This document shows positions 42,871-52,552 of a stretch of DNA of 64,000 bases, one piece after another. The notes beneath the pieces are model-generated. The model saw only the letters and a program-made list of their open reading frames with translations. It searched no databases and had not been told where the DNA came from. The position numbers and the translations under genes are program-made. Position 1 is the first letter of the stretch. Each line of letters opens with the position of its first letter. Source of the DNA: Brevibacterium oceani (GTDB taxonomy: Bacteria; Actinomycetota; Actinomycetes; Actinomycetales; Brevibacteriaceae); assembly GCF_013623835.1 (NCBI RefSeq), contig NZ_JABKDE010000012.1, positions 1-64,000 on the forward strand, in the 5' to 3' direction.

Positions 42871-43641
42871 ATGCACACCACCCCGGACGGCAAGATCAAC
42901 TTGCACTGGTGGACTAACGAAATCAACTTCGGAGATTTACTCGCGCCTTGGTTAGCCGAGAAGATTTCAGGTCGCGAGGTTGAATTCGCCGAGCGCGGCT
43001 CTTCCGCCTACGTGACAATTGGATCGATCCTCAGCCACGTCAGCGATGGCTGTACAGTTTGGGGAACTGGATCGTTTGGAACGGAGACAACGAACCAGTT
43101 GGCACGTGACGCTGACTACCGGGCTGTCAGAGGACCATTAACCCGGAACAAGTTGACGACGAACAAGATTGATTGCCCGAGAATCTACGGTGACCCTGCG
43201 CTCTTGACACCTCGATTCTACCATCCCGATGTGGAGAAAAAACATAAACTTGGGATAGTTCTCCGCTGGTCAGAAACTAAACGAAATCAGCACAACATCC
43301 CGGGCGTTAAACCGATACATCTTGGCAGCGACGACATCGAGGGGACAATTCGGAGCTTTCTAGAGTGCGAGAAAATTCTCACCACATCTCTACATGGTCT
43401 AATAATTGCTGACGCATACGGAATCCCTAATGCCTGGCTGGACTCGAAAACTCCGAAAGGACTGGAGTTCAAATACTGGGACTACCTTATCAGCGTAGAT
43501 AAGGTCAGACACCCGCAATCTTATAAGTTGCATGCGCCAGGGCTCACCGCCAACCAGCTCATTGATGCTATCGATTTCGACGAACGACCCATCAACATCG
43601 ACCTCGATAGTCTGTACGAAGCTTGCCCTTTCAAACCGTAA
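42871..43641 (+). CDS. Polysaccharide pyruvyl transferase family protein
   Basis: This 256-residue protein matches the polysaccharide pyruvyl transferase family (PF04230): NFGDLLAPWLAEKISG near residue 17, VWGTGSFGTE near 67, VRGPLTRNKL near 87, YGDPALL, and ILTTSLHGLIIADAYGIPN near 170. These enzymes transfer pyruvate from phosphoenolpyruvate to form ketals on surface polymers. The coding region is AT-richer than the left part of the window (29 of 60 G or C in 43261-43320). The gene runs rightward, opposite and converging with LicD. It probably adds pyruvate to the polymer made by the adjacent locus. Confidence 0.85.
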   Translation: MHTTPDGKINLHWWTNEINFGDLLAPWLAEKISGREVEFAERGSSAYVTIGSILSHVSDGCTVWGTGSFGTETTNQLARDADYRAVRGPLTRNKLTTNKIDCPRIYGDPALLTPRFYHPDVEKKHKLGIVLRWSETKRNQHNIPGVKPIHLGSDDIEGTIRSFLECEKILTTSLHGLIIADAYGIPNAWLDSKTPKGLEFKYWDYLISVDKVRHPQSYKLHAPGLTANQLIDAIDFDERPINIDLDSLYEACPFKP

Positions 43642-43774
43642 CGGTCTGAGAGCCAGTGAACCGCGAAAGTATTGCCAAGACTCACGCGACGACACGGGAC
43701 AAAATAGAAGATAGTCTGATCCGCCAGTTCAACGCCCGCAAGCAAGCCCAATCCGAACATATTAACCGTAAGGT

Positions 43775-45217
43775 TCAGTTGTTAAGCGGCCATCTCCAGT
43801 CGTAGTATTTGTCTGGAGTCCCCCAGTTCGGACCATACCTCTCGGCCAGAAACTCAGACGCGTAGTCGGACGCTTCCAAGCGGATTCCGTCGACTTCGAT
43901 TGGGCTATGTTCGAGAAACCAGTGCCTGGGCATCGACCGCCACTTCATCCTCTCCATGTGAGTCCAAGCCGAAACGCCGTCATCCCAAACAGAAAATAGA
44001 TCCAGCTTGGACCCCTCTTCACTATTCCAAACATGAGCGTTTTTGAACTTGCCATTTGGCTCAACAGTCCATCCTCGTGCCTCTAACACGCGATGCAATG
44101 CACGTCGACGCTCATAAAATTCTCCTTCAGTGCCAGCCCTTAGAGTTACGAATAAGTCAAAATCGTCATCGTGATCGAGCAAGCGACCTTCCCGAGTTGC
44201 TCCAAGCAGACTGCCATAGGCAAGCAAAGGAACAAGACCATCTGAGGCCAAATCCTCAGAAAGCTTTCCAACTGCTTTAGCAATCTGCGGTGCACGATCT
44301 CTGAGCTGACCGCGAAATTCTATCCCGTGACGCACATGATGCATAGGGGATGTGCCTAATGCGGCTGTCGCTCGATCAAACTCGACTTCTAAACGATCTA
44401 ACCTGGCGGTCGAGTCAAGCACGCGTGCATAGGCTTGCACACCCGACCTCGATCGAGCATCTCGCTGAAGCTGGGAACACAGTCCATATGCAAGTACTAG
44501 CCAATCACTGCCTTCCAAGTCATCCCCCGGATGTCGACCCCTCTTCGTAGGAAGCAAAGCAGCCAGAGCAAGCCACGTACGTGCGGACACTCGAATTTCG
44601 CCTCGCCTGACCAACTCGGCTATTCGACCAACCACGTCCGACCGCCACTGCCGAGCACGCGCTACCGTGTCAATCGTCGCGGCTGAAATCTGCCCACCAA
44701 CGAAGTGCTCAATTTGGCGGAGAGTCTCACATAGATGCTCAGGTGAAGTCGAGTCGTACAGAGTAGCCTTCTGTCCCAGACTATTCCAGGCTGTGACTCG
44801 GAGTTCTCTAGATCTTATACCCATGCCATCGGGACGGTTGAATATCAAAACTTGATCAGTCACCACCCCATCCCGGCTTTCTGCCTGCCACCAGGCCCCA
44901 ACCTCCTTCAAAGAATGTATCCCTGTCAACCGAGTCACTCCCTGAGGTGCCAAATTGCTCTCTGGTCTGTCCGAGCTTTGGCTGATTATAAGGTCGTGCT
45001 CATCGGTTGCTGCCGGACGACGATTCTTCCGAAGCAGAATACCCCTAAGGTTCAGAAAGCCGGGGGTCTCGCTAGCACGCTCGACTCGCAGTCGAGTCAG
45101 CGTCCCGTCGAAAGGCAATGCAAGACAATCTGCCCAAGTTCCACCGAAAAATCCCAATGAGGGGAACATTGCCCGCGCGAGTGTCGTTCCAGGCCTCACT
45201 TCATCGGCACGCGGCAT
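43775..45217 (-). CDS. LicD family phosphotransferase-like protein
   Basis: This 480-residue protein has a LicD-type nucleotidyltransferase domain at the C-terminus (about residues 300-480). It carries LLAYGSLLGATREGRLLDHD and then DDFDLFVTLR for metal-binding Asp residues, KLDLFSVW, and the ending AERYGPNWGTPDKYYDW. LicD enzymes transfer phosphocholine or polyol phosphates to cell-wall polymers. The first 290 residues are an extra domain of unknown function. AAGGAT precedes the ATG. It lies 56 nt after the second GT2-TagF gene, last in the operon, and is AT-richer than the operon's start. Confidence 0.82.
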   Translation of the reverse strand: MPRADEVRPGTTLARAMFPSLGFFGGTWADCLALPFDGTLTRLRVERASETPGFLNLRGILLRKNRRPAATDEHDLIISQSSDRPESNLAPQGVTRLTGIHSLKEVGAWWQAESRDGVVTDQVLIFNRPDGMGIRSRELRVTAWNSLGQKATLYDSTSPEHLCETLRQIEHFVGGQISAATIDTVARARQWRSDVVGRIAELVRRGEIRVSARTWLALAALLPTKRGRHPGDDLEGSDWLVLAYGLCSQLQRDARSRSGVQAYARVLDSTARLDRLEVEFDRATAALGTSPMHHVRHGIEFRGQLRDRAPQIAKAVGKLSEDLASDGLVPLLAYGSLLGATREGRLLDHDDDFDLFVTLRAGTEGEFYERRRALHRVLEARGWTVEPNGKFKNAHVWNSEEGSKLDLFSVWDDGVSAWTHMERMKWRSMPRHWFLEHSPIEVDGIRLEASDYASEFLAERYGPNWGTPDKYYDWRWPLNN

Positions 45218-45273
45218 ATCAAAATCCTTAGTTCAGTTGCGGTCGGGTGATCGAATGTAGTCCACGACCATGA

Positions 45274-48200
45274 CTAGATGTTCCTTGTTTCTGGAATGCT
45301 ATCCAGACCTAACAGGCTACTGTATTCCCTAATCAGACGTTCGACTGCTCGACCATCGTCCATAGGCGCGAACTTCTCGACAAAGCTCGCATACTTTTCG
45401 GAATATTCGTGGCTGCCCCGATCCTCGCCCTTAATCCAACGAACTGCCGAAGGCCCATCTCGCAGGACGGGACCTGGAGCTTGTGACTCGAAATCGAAAT
45501 AGAACCCACGGGTTTCATCCCGATACTGCTCCAGGTCTGGCGCAATGAAAGCTATTGGTTTACCTGTTACGACATAGTCAAACATTATCGAGGAGTAATC
45601 AGTCAACAACATGTCGGAAGCAGAAATGAGGTCGTTGACATCGGGGTACAGTGAGACATCAATGACGCCGGCAGAGTTGAGCTTATTTTCAGAGAACACC
45701 GAATTGGCGTGACCACGATAGAAGATCACATAGTCTTCACCAAGCTTTGATCTCACAGAATCGAGCCCCAGGTAGTCAACTCGGCTGTATCGACCGTCAG
45801 CATCTTTCAAATTATCTCGCCAAGTGGGCGCATACAGGACAACTGTTTGAGCGTCAGAAATACCATACAGGGCATTGAGCTGGAGCCGCGCGCTTGCCAC
45901 CCTCGCAGGATCGTTTAGCGCGTCATTCCGAGGATAACCTTGAGCAAATATCGGGCCTTCGTATGCGAACGCTTCCGCAAGCCGTTCAGCCGCCCATGGG
46001 CTCTGTGCTAGGAGCAGGTCCCACTCGTGCTCGGCCTCTTTTTGCATTAGGGCGCGGTAGCGAAGCGAAAGGTTTGCCCCCGGAACATCATTGCCAATCC
46101 GCTTTAACGGTGTACCGTGCCAGGTCTGGATGTACCTCTGCCTGTTCGCCTTTTTGAAATAGTGTGGGAAGTTGTTGTTGTTCACCAACACCTCGCTAGT
46201 GGCGAGATGCCGCAGCCATTCTTCTGACCCGACCACGACCCTCCGCGCGCCTTCGGGTACAGATACTGAGTTGTCTCGAACTGACCAGACGCGTTGGACC
46301 TTGGGTGCAAGCAAAGCGACTACCCGGTCTATCTCCTTGGGAGAGCCAGAAACAGTGTTGCCGCCAAAACTTTCGAAGAACATGGTTCCTGGCACAATTT
46401 CCCGGTCAGGATCACTAAACTTCTCGATAGTGCAACGTCGAACGGAGAAAGCACTGTTGAATGAGCGCGTGTTTCCAGCGCCGGTCACGATGACTTTCAG
46501 CGCTCTACTCCTTCCAGTGCAGACCAAACGCAGACTATGCGTGGACGATTGCATTTCCGCAGGAAGATTCGCTGCCATACCCTTTTCAACTGGCACCCAC
46601 ATTGTCGCAGGCGTGGGCTGCCCGGTAGGAAGTAGTGCCTGTAGGATGAATTCGTCACTAGCAGCTGGCAACACTTGAGGTTCTGCGCCGACAGAGCCCA
46701 GATCAAAAGCGACTTCGAAGAACCGATTTTCAGCGCTCCAGCTCGTTCGTGCTGCTGGAAAGGATGAGTTCCGACCAACAAGAGTCAGGGAGGGACAGAA
46801 TGTTCGCAATCGTTTTGGATCTGAGTAGAAGTACCCCGTGACCACTAACAGCTGAGCTTCTTGGTCCACACGAACGGATCGAACTTCCGCACCGATCCTC
46901 CGGACATCAAGCTGGAGGTATCCATAACTACTTGAAGTCGGGACTAGCCTACCAAGCCCTTCAAACTGTTGAAGCAAGCTCCCTGCTACACCAAGTGGCG
47001 CAGAGAACCGTTCATCACAAACGAGCTCCAACGCCAATGTCTCCGAGAGAAGTTTTCGAGAAGGTCCGCGCAAACCCGCCACTGGGAGGTGACCGATGAC
47101 TGCGTTGCCATCCTTTTCGGCTCCTACAGCTTTTACGACTTCCGATCCTGCTCTCAGTCTAAACTGAGCACGGTTCAGATCAAACAGTTCATGCCGCGGA
47201 AGCCCGTTTCCAACTTGCAATTGAGCTTCAATGCTAAGGTGACCATCAGCCAGTCGCACCTTACGCACCTGGAAGCGGGGTTTAAGGAACTTCACCGAAG
47301 TGGATGTTCTCGGATCCCCCATGATGACAAATCGGTTCCCACCTTCAGTGATCTCACCGGGCAAGGGCCACGCCGATGAGCCTTCACTCAACCGCTTAGG
47401 ATTTCTGATCTCCCAGACTTGATCGCCATACTTGACACTGAAAACAACGTCGACTTGCTCGCTCTCCGTGGCCGCTAGGTCCCGCAGTGCATTGTCTACA
47501 TCCTGGCTAGAGAAGACTACTTCGAAATGAGAAGTCGGGTGTTCGTTGTACGGGTCAGCAGTCAGATGACCAACCGCACCTGGAATGTTGCGAGCTTCTG
47601 ATACCGCGAGCACCTCACCTGTGGAAAGCACCAGTCGCGCCGCGCATGCAATCCGTTCGGCGAGATTAGGAACATATGCAAACAGGCCAATCACGAGCGA
47701 ACCATCTTCGCCGCTGTCTATCGATGAAATGACTGCCTGCGCACTCAGCTGCCAAGGATATACTACCTTTAGACGATCAGGAATCTTTTCGAACAATGAT
47801 TCCAGTCCTGGCACGACTCCCAACAGTCTCCCACCATCGGAGTATGCGCTGTAATAGGTTCTATAGGAGTCAAACGCCACCAGGAGTTCTGTCAGCTGCT
47901 GTCTTGTTCCATAAGACGCGAGGTACGCCAACCAACGTCTTTCAGGAACAATATCTTCAATAGCCTTTTCAGGAGAATACTCATAGAAACGCCGAACGCC
48001 GTCTTGCAAAACTTCAAAGAATCGGTCATCAGCTCGGGGAACTTCTCGATAGTAGTAGAAGAAGTCCTCGCCCAGACACTTCGTATACCAGTAGTCGACG
48101 AATGATTGCGGGGCGTCTTCCACGACTCGACGAACCTTCTCTGCGACAGCAAGGCGTTGTTCCAGGTCCCGAATCTCCGCCTTGTTCTGTGTAATGGACT

Positions 48201-49008
48201 GACCGTCGTCGCGTAGCCTCCAGTGATAGACGACGTCAGTGAGAATATCCAGTGTTGCGCCACCCACGAACAGTTTCGCAGTGCACTCCTGGTCTTCATA
48301 AAGCGTCCCAACCGGGAATTCTCCGACAAGTTCATTCCATACCGATCGCTTGAACACCTTATTGCACGCGAACACGTCCCACATGACCGGTGGGTGTTCA
48401 ACCGCAGTAATGCCAAAGCGATTCTCATCGTGAACCAAGTCAACCCAAAAAGGCGTCCATCTCCGAGCGGAGTTGAATCGGTCCATTGAACCAATGACGA
48501 CGTCAGAGCCCGACGCCTCCAATGAACTCATCATGAGGAAGAAGGCCCCTGGAGGTATGACATCGTCCGAATCAATGAAAGTGATGTACGGGGCGGTGGA
48601 CTCTCTAATACCCGTATTGCGCGCGGCGCCAAGCCCCTGGTTTTCCTGGTGGACGACGGTGATCCTCGGGTCCCGCTCGGCTAGATAATCTGCGATTTCA
48701 CCTGTACGCCCGGGTGACCCATCATCGATGATGAACATTTCCCAATTCTTATAAGTTTGCTCAATAATTGATTGAACGCACTCTTCGAGTAAACCGTCAA
48801 CGTTATATGCCGGCACAATCACTGCGAGTTGAGGGTCACTGGGCTTATAAGTGAGGTGCCTAACGTCGGCATGATTCGTTGTCGAAATCACAGATTTTGC
48901 CGATTTTTTGCGACTACGCACTATTGACGCAGTTGATCGCCTGGCCCGAGCCGCTGCGGAACGTGACTTCCGGTAGGCCGACTTTGCCAATAATTCGATG
49001 CGGTTCAC
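45274..49008 (-). CDS. GT2 glycosyltransferase fused to CDP-glycerol glycerophosphotransferase (TagF-like)
   Basis: This giant protein of 1244 residues has an N-terminal GT2 domain (about residues 50-270), with LAVIVPAYNVDGLLEECVQS, the nucleotide-binding IIDDGSPGRT and the metal-binding FIDSDDVIPPG. A middle part of about 500 residues is not recognised. The C-terminal third (about 840-1230) is a TagF domain: YIQTWHGTPLKRIGND, LYAPTWRDN and LLTDYSSIMFDYV. TagF polymerises glycerol phosphate or other polyol phosphate chains. The start is a GTG 4 nt after the previous stop, with AGAGG upstream. It is likely one of two polymerases; the GT2 part may add sugars to the chain. Confidence 0.88.
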   Translation of the reverse strand: MNRIELLAKSAYRKSRSAAARARRSTASIVRSRKKSAKSVISTTNHADVRHLTYKPSDPQLAVIVPAYNVDGLLEECVQSIIEQTYKNWEMFIIDDGSPGRTGEIADYLAERDPRITVVHQENQGLGAARNTGIRESTAPYITFIDSDDVIPPGAFFLMMSSLEASGSDVVIGSMDRFNSARRWTPFWVDLVHDENRFGITAVEHPPVMWDVFACNKVFKRSVWNELVGEFPVGTLYEDQECTAKLFVGGATLDILTDVVYHWRLRDDGQSITQNKAEIRDLEQRLAVAEKVRRVVEDAPQSFVDYWYTKCLGEDFFYYYREVPRADDRFFEVLQDGVRRFYEYSPEKAIEDIVPERRWLAYLASYGTRQQLTELLVAFDSYRTYYSAYSDGGRLLGVVPGLESLFEKIPDRLKVVYPWQLSAQAVISSIDSGEDGSLVIGLFAYVPNLAERIACAARLVLSTGEVLAVSEARNIPGAVGHLTADPYNEHPTSHFEVVFSSQDVDNALRDLAATESEQVDVVFSVKYGDQVWEIRNPKRLSEGSSAWPLPGEITEGGNRFVIMGDPRTSTSVKFLKPRFQVRKVRLADGHLSIEAQLQVGNGLPRHELFDLNRAQFRLRAGSEVVKAVGAEKDGNAVIGHLPVAGLRGPSRKLLSETLALELVCDERFSAPLGVAGSLLQQFEGLGRLVPTSSSYGYLQLDVRRIGAEVRSVRVDQEAQLLVVTGYFYSDPKRLRTFCPSLTLVGRNSSFPAARTSWSAENRFFEVAFDLGSVGAEPQVLPAASDEFILQALLPTGQPTPATMWVPVEKGMAANLPAEMQSSTHSLRLVCTGRSRALKVIVTGAGNTRSFNSAFSVRRCTIEKFSDPDREIVPGTMFFESFGGNTVSGSPKEIDRVVALLAPKVQRVWSVRDNSVSVPEGARRVVVGSEEWLRHLATSEVLVNNNNFPHYFKKANRQRYIQTWHGTPLKRIGNDVPGANLSLRYRALMQKEAEHEWDLLLAQSPWAAERLAEAFAYEGPIFAQGYPRNDALNDPARVASARLQLNALYGISDAQTVVLYAPTWRDNLKDADGRYSRVDYLGLDSVRSKLGEDYVIFYRGHANSVFSENKLNSAGVIDVSLYPDVNDLISASDMLLTDYSSIMFDYVVTGKPIAFIAPDLEQYRDETRGFYFDFESQAPGPVLRDGPSAVRWIKGEDRGSHEYSEKYASFVEKFAPMDDGRAVERLIREYSSLLGLDSIPETRNI

Positions 49009-49012
49009 TGTT

Positions 49013-52000
49013 TCATTCCTCTGTCATTTGCAGTTGCTGCTGGATTTTGAAAACTTTATCTGCGCACGTGTCAGTCAATGATGCGCGCTCACTCCCTGCA
49101 AGAATGGGCAAAACTTCATCCGCCCCCTCGCCTCCGTGAGATATTTTGGCGATTTCCTCAACACAGAATCGGCTTACCTCATCGGGACTTGTACAATTAG
49201 TGTGGCGCGGATAGTCTTCGATATTTTCATAAACACCACGCTCCTGCGAATATGCGTCTTCATCAGGGGCAAAAAGCACTATCGGACGGCCCGTCAAGCT
49301 GAAATCATAGGCGACCGATGAGTAGTCGGTAACCATAATATCGGATACCGCTAGTAAATCTTCAACATGCGGTTCGGCGGAAACATCCAGTGTTCCTGCC
49401 ATTTTCGAGGAACGATTTTTAGCTATATGATGTGAACGAGTGAGCACCGTCGCACCTGTCTCTTCTGCCAACTTACGAGGGTCAAGGTACTCCGACCAGT
49501 TCACTGCGGAGCCGACTCTGTGGCGTTCGCGCCATGTCGGAGCGTACAGGATCAATGGGACATCAGGGCTAATGCCCAATCGTCGGCGTATGGCCACTGG
49601 TTCGCAAAGGCCTTTCAAGAGTCTTTGGTTTCTCGGGTATTCGCCAACGAGAATTTCACCGTTGTACCCGAGTCCGCTGCGCAGACGGTTTGCCGCTTCT
49701 TCCGTTTGCGCCAATAGCGTATCCCACTGTGCTACTTGTCTGAGCATTAGCCTGCGATAGCTCAAAGGAACTTTTCGAGCGGGGATGTCCCAGAGCAATC
49801 TTTTGATGGGAGTCCCATGCCAGGTCTGCAAGTAGTACTGTCCGGAACGCTTGGAAACGTAGTACGGAAAATTGTTGTTGTTAATCCAAACTCTGCTCGT
49901 CGCCAGTGCGCGGTGCCAGGCAGCAGTTCCTTCGACGACCGGGATTCCGCCTTCTGGGACGTCTACCCGGCGATCACGAACCGACCAATAGAGGGGAATG
50001 TCCGAACGTTCCGAGAGAATAGCATCGAACAGTGCCCGTGGGTTGTCGTTCGCTGACTTTCCGTTGTAAGACTCGAAAACGATACCCGGCTGCAGAGGCC
50101 CCCAATCTTGCCGACGTAGAGCAAACCGGCCGAATTTGGTTCTCTCCTTTACTGACCACGGGGGCGAAGCTGTGATCGCAACTGCTTCAGACTGCTGCGA
50201 CTCCACTCGGAGAGTGTTCCATTCTGTAAAGCAGTCGACGGGACGGATCGCGAGTTTGCCGGCTGCACGCGCCCAGCGCTCTGCGGTCTCGGCGGTCTCT
50301 CCGAAACGGACGTGGTAGCCACCGGACATTGCGGCGACTATTCCACCTTCAGCACCGGTGGTCGTCAGATCGTAGACAGCAGTAAAGCTGCCATCAGCGT
50401 GACGAGAATACTCGGCGGGAGCGACAGTCTGTTCTGACGACTTAAGAACGACAGCAAGCTTGGCAGGCGGGTCAATTCGTCCTGTGAGGAGTAGGCGGTC
50501 TCGGTCGTTCGTCGCACCTGTGATAGTGACCCGCCTGAAACGCTGGCTCAGTTGCACGGCTCCGGCCAGGTTCGGCGCGAGGCGCACGCTTGAGGTGTCC
50601 GGAAGCAGATAGTCGACGGCCGCATGATGAACCGGGACAGTTCGATCGTCCGTCGTCCTTGCCAATGCCGACCACAACCGTTCACCACCGGCGGCAAACT
50701 TCTCCGGCAGCTCCGGCAATGTTCCAGCAAAGATCGAACGTCCCTGTGCTCTGAGCGGGGCTGTCATTCCCGCCCCGTGCAGAGTGAGGCCTTTGACGTC
50801 GGTGAAGCCGTCCAGCGTGATCGTCACATCACGTCCACTGCAGGAGATCTGCTTAGCAAGAATCGGACGAGTAGGCATCCCGACTGATTGGATTGAGAGT
50901 TCGTCATGACCGTCGGCGACAACCGTCATGCGTCGGTTGTCCACGACCGGGCTCGGGCCGATTATGCCCACAATTGCGGTCGACTGCGCCGCTATGTTGA
51001 ACTGCGCACCGGCGATGTCGAATCTCCCAGCGAGCAGAATTCCACGAGGGGACAGGTCCTTCGCCTCCGACAGATCGATCTTGACGCGGAATCCGCCGGG
51101 GGCATAGCTCCGCCAAGGATCGCCGACCTCCAGATCAACACGATTGTCATTGACGTGCTCGACGCCGACGTCGAAGATCACTGACCCGTCCATGATGCCT
51201 TGGAGGTGGAACTCGACATCACTCGGAGAGATGCCGGGAAGGTACGCGCAGCCTTGAAGCTCGATGACGCGCTGGTCCACCCAGCGCGCATTGCGGATCT
51301 TCAGCTGGGGAACGAAATCGACACCTCGCGCTTTCAACAGACGCTTCGGGACGTTCGTGTCAAGTCTCCCCATGTAGGTAGGGGCAACGAACCACGTCCC
51401 ATCAAGGTACTCAAGAGGCACCGCAGCCGTCTCCTCCGTTCGGGTGCCGAGGATCTCTTCGATGTCGTCAAGTCGTCCAGCAGCGACGATCCACATGAAG
51501 AGGCGCTCTTGCGCCGGCATGAGCGTCCATGCGCCTTTCGGCATTGCCTTCTTCAGTTCGTTCGCGGCTCCGCACAGAGTCTTCCTGAATCGCTTGTTCG
51601 CAGTGTCGAGGAACTGAGCATGCATGTTCAAGTCCGTGCCCATCCAGATCGCGTAAGCTCGTTCGAGCACGTTCTCCGGGGCATGGTCCAATGCAGACCG
51701 TAAGGCCTCGATGACTTCGAGCTTGGCCTGGAGATCTGTCAGCTTTGCCTTCCGTTGTGAACGGGTGTCGCGGCCCTCCGCCAATCGCCAACCATAGACA
51801 TCTTCGGTGAGCACGTCGATGGCCGCCGCACCGACGAGCGCCCGATAGACAGGCTCCTGGTCTTCGTAATTGGAGAATCCCCACATCTCGCCGACATGTC
51901 GGTTCCAGAAATCACGACGATAGACCTTATTCCAAAGGACCGGCTCTTCCAACAGCTCCGGCATGTCATCGAGGCGAACCGCCAGGCGTTGCCGCGAATG

Positions 52001-52552
52001 CACCCGCGCGGTGAGCTTTGGCCGTGTTCGGCCGGTCTTTCCCATGCGAATGTATGAGCCAGTGGCGATGTCTGATCCCGTTCGGTCGAGCGAATCGATC
52101 AGCGATGAGTAGGCTCCCGGCAGAACCTCGTCGTCCGCATCGGCGAAGGCGATGTACTTCCCCCGCGCAGCGTCTACACCCCTGTTGCGAGCACGAGCGG
52201 GCCCTTCGTTTTCCCCTTCGAGGATCGAGACACGTGTGTCGTGCTCGGCAATAGTGCGAGCTTTTTCAACGGTGTCGTCGGTCGAACCGTCGTCGACGAC
52301 GATGACGTCGAGAGCAAGTCCTTTCTGGTTGAGAACGCTGCGCAAGCAGGACTCGATGTGCTCGCTGGCGTTGAAAGCCGGAATGACGACACTCAGTGTG
52401 ATTGCGCCGGAGTCTTCCTCGGTACCTGTGGTCGTGTCGACATGTGGAGATGAATCGATACCGGACTTCGATCTCCTTCGGAAGTCCTTGAAACCTTCGA
52501 CCCCACCGTTGCGCAGATGCCACAGCGACTTACGCCACCGCTGCCCGCTCAC
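49013..52552 (-). CDS. GT2 glycosyltransferase fused to CDP-glycerol glycerophosphotransferase (TagF-like)
   Basis: This 1179-residue sister of the next gene has a GT2 domain (about residues 50-260: LSVVIPAFNASEHIESCLRS, VIVVDDGSTDDTV, AFADADDEVLPG), an unassigned middle, and a C-terminal TagF domain (about 830-1150: YLQTWHGTPIKRLLWD, LYAPTWRERH, MVTDYSSVAYDFS). Its first 30 residues include SLWHLRNGGVEGFKDFRRRS, which recurs in the 61850 gene. The GTG start overlaps the DUF6270 stop by 4 nt. The composition changes inside the gene: its 3' end (49013 to about 49900) is AT-rich like the island, its 5' part is GC-rich. Confidence 0.88.
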   Translation of the reverse strand: MSGQRWRKSLWHLRNGGVEGFKDFRRRSKSGIDSSPHVDTTTGTEEDSGAITLSVVIPAFNASEHIESCLRSVLNQKGLALDVIVVDDGSTDDTVEKARTIAEHDTRVSILEGENEGPARARNRGVDAARGKYIAFADADDEVLPGAYSSLIDSLDRTGSDIATGSYIRMGKTGRTRPKLTARVHSRQRLAVRLDDMPELLEEPVLWNKVYRRDFWNRHVGEMWGFSNYEDQEPVYRALVGAAAIDVLTEDVYGWRLAEGRDTRSQRKAKLTDLQAKLEVIEALRSALDHAPENVLERAYAIWMGTDLNMHAQFLDTANKRFRKTLCGAANELKKAMPKGAWTLMPAQERLFMWIVAAGRLDDIEEILGTRTEETAAVPLEYLDGTWFVAPTYMGRLDTNVPKRLLKARGVDFVPQLKIRNARWVDQRVIELQGCAYLPGISPSDVEFHLQGIMDGSVIFDVGVEHVNDNRVDLEVGDPWRSYAPGGFRVKIDLSEAKDLSPRGILLAGRFDIAGAQFNIAAQSTAIVGIIGPSPVVDNRRMTVVADGHDELSIQSVGMPTRPILAKQISCSGRDVTITLDGFTDVKGLTLHGAGMTAPLRAQGRSIFAGTLPELPEKFAAGGERLWSALARTTDDRTVPVHHAAVDYLLPDTSSVRLAPNLAGAVQLSQRFRRVTITGATNDRDRLLLTGRIDPPAKLAVVLKSSEQTVAPAEYSRHADGSFTAVYDLTTTGAEGGIVAAMSGGYHVRFGETAETAERWARAAGKLAIRPVDCFTEWNTLRVESQQSEAVAITASPPWSVKERTKFGRFALRRQDWGPLQPGIVFESYNGKSANDNPRALFDAILSERSDIPLYWSVRDRRVDVPEGGIPVVEGTAAWHRALATSRVWINNNNFPYYVSKRSGQYYLQTWHGTPIKRLLWDIPARKVPLSYRRLMLRQVAQWDTLLAQTEEAANRLRSGLGYNGEILVGEYPRNQRLLKGLCEPVAIRRRLGISPDVPLILYAPTWRERHRVGSAVNWSEYLDPRKLAEETGATVLTRSHHIAKNRSSKMAGTLDVSAEPHVEDLLAVSDIMVTDYSSVAYDFSLTGRPIVLFAPDEDAYSQERGVYENIEDYPRHTNCTSPDEVSRFCVEEIAKISHGGEGADEVLPILAGSERASLTDTCADKVFKIQQQLQMTEE

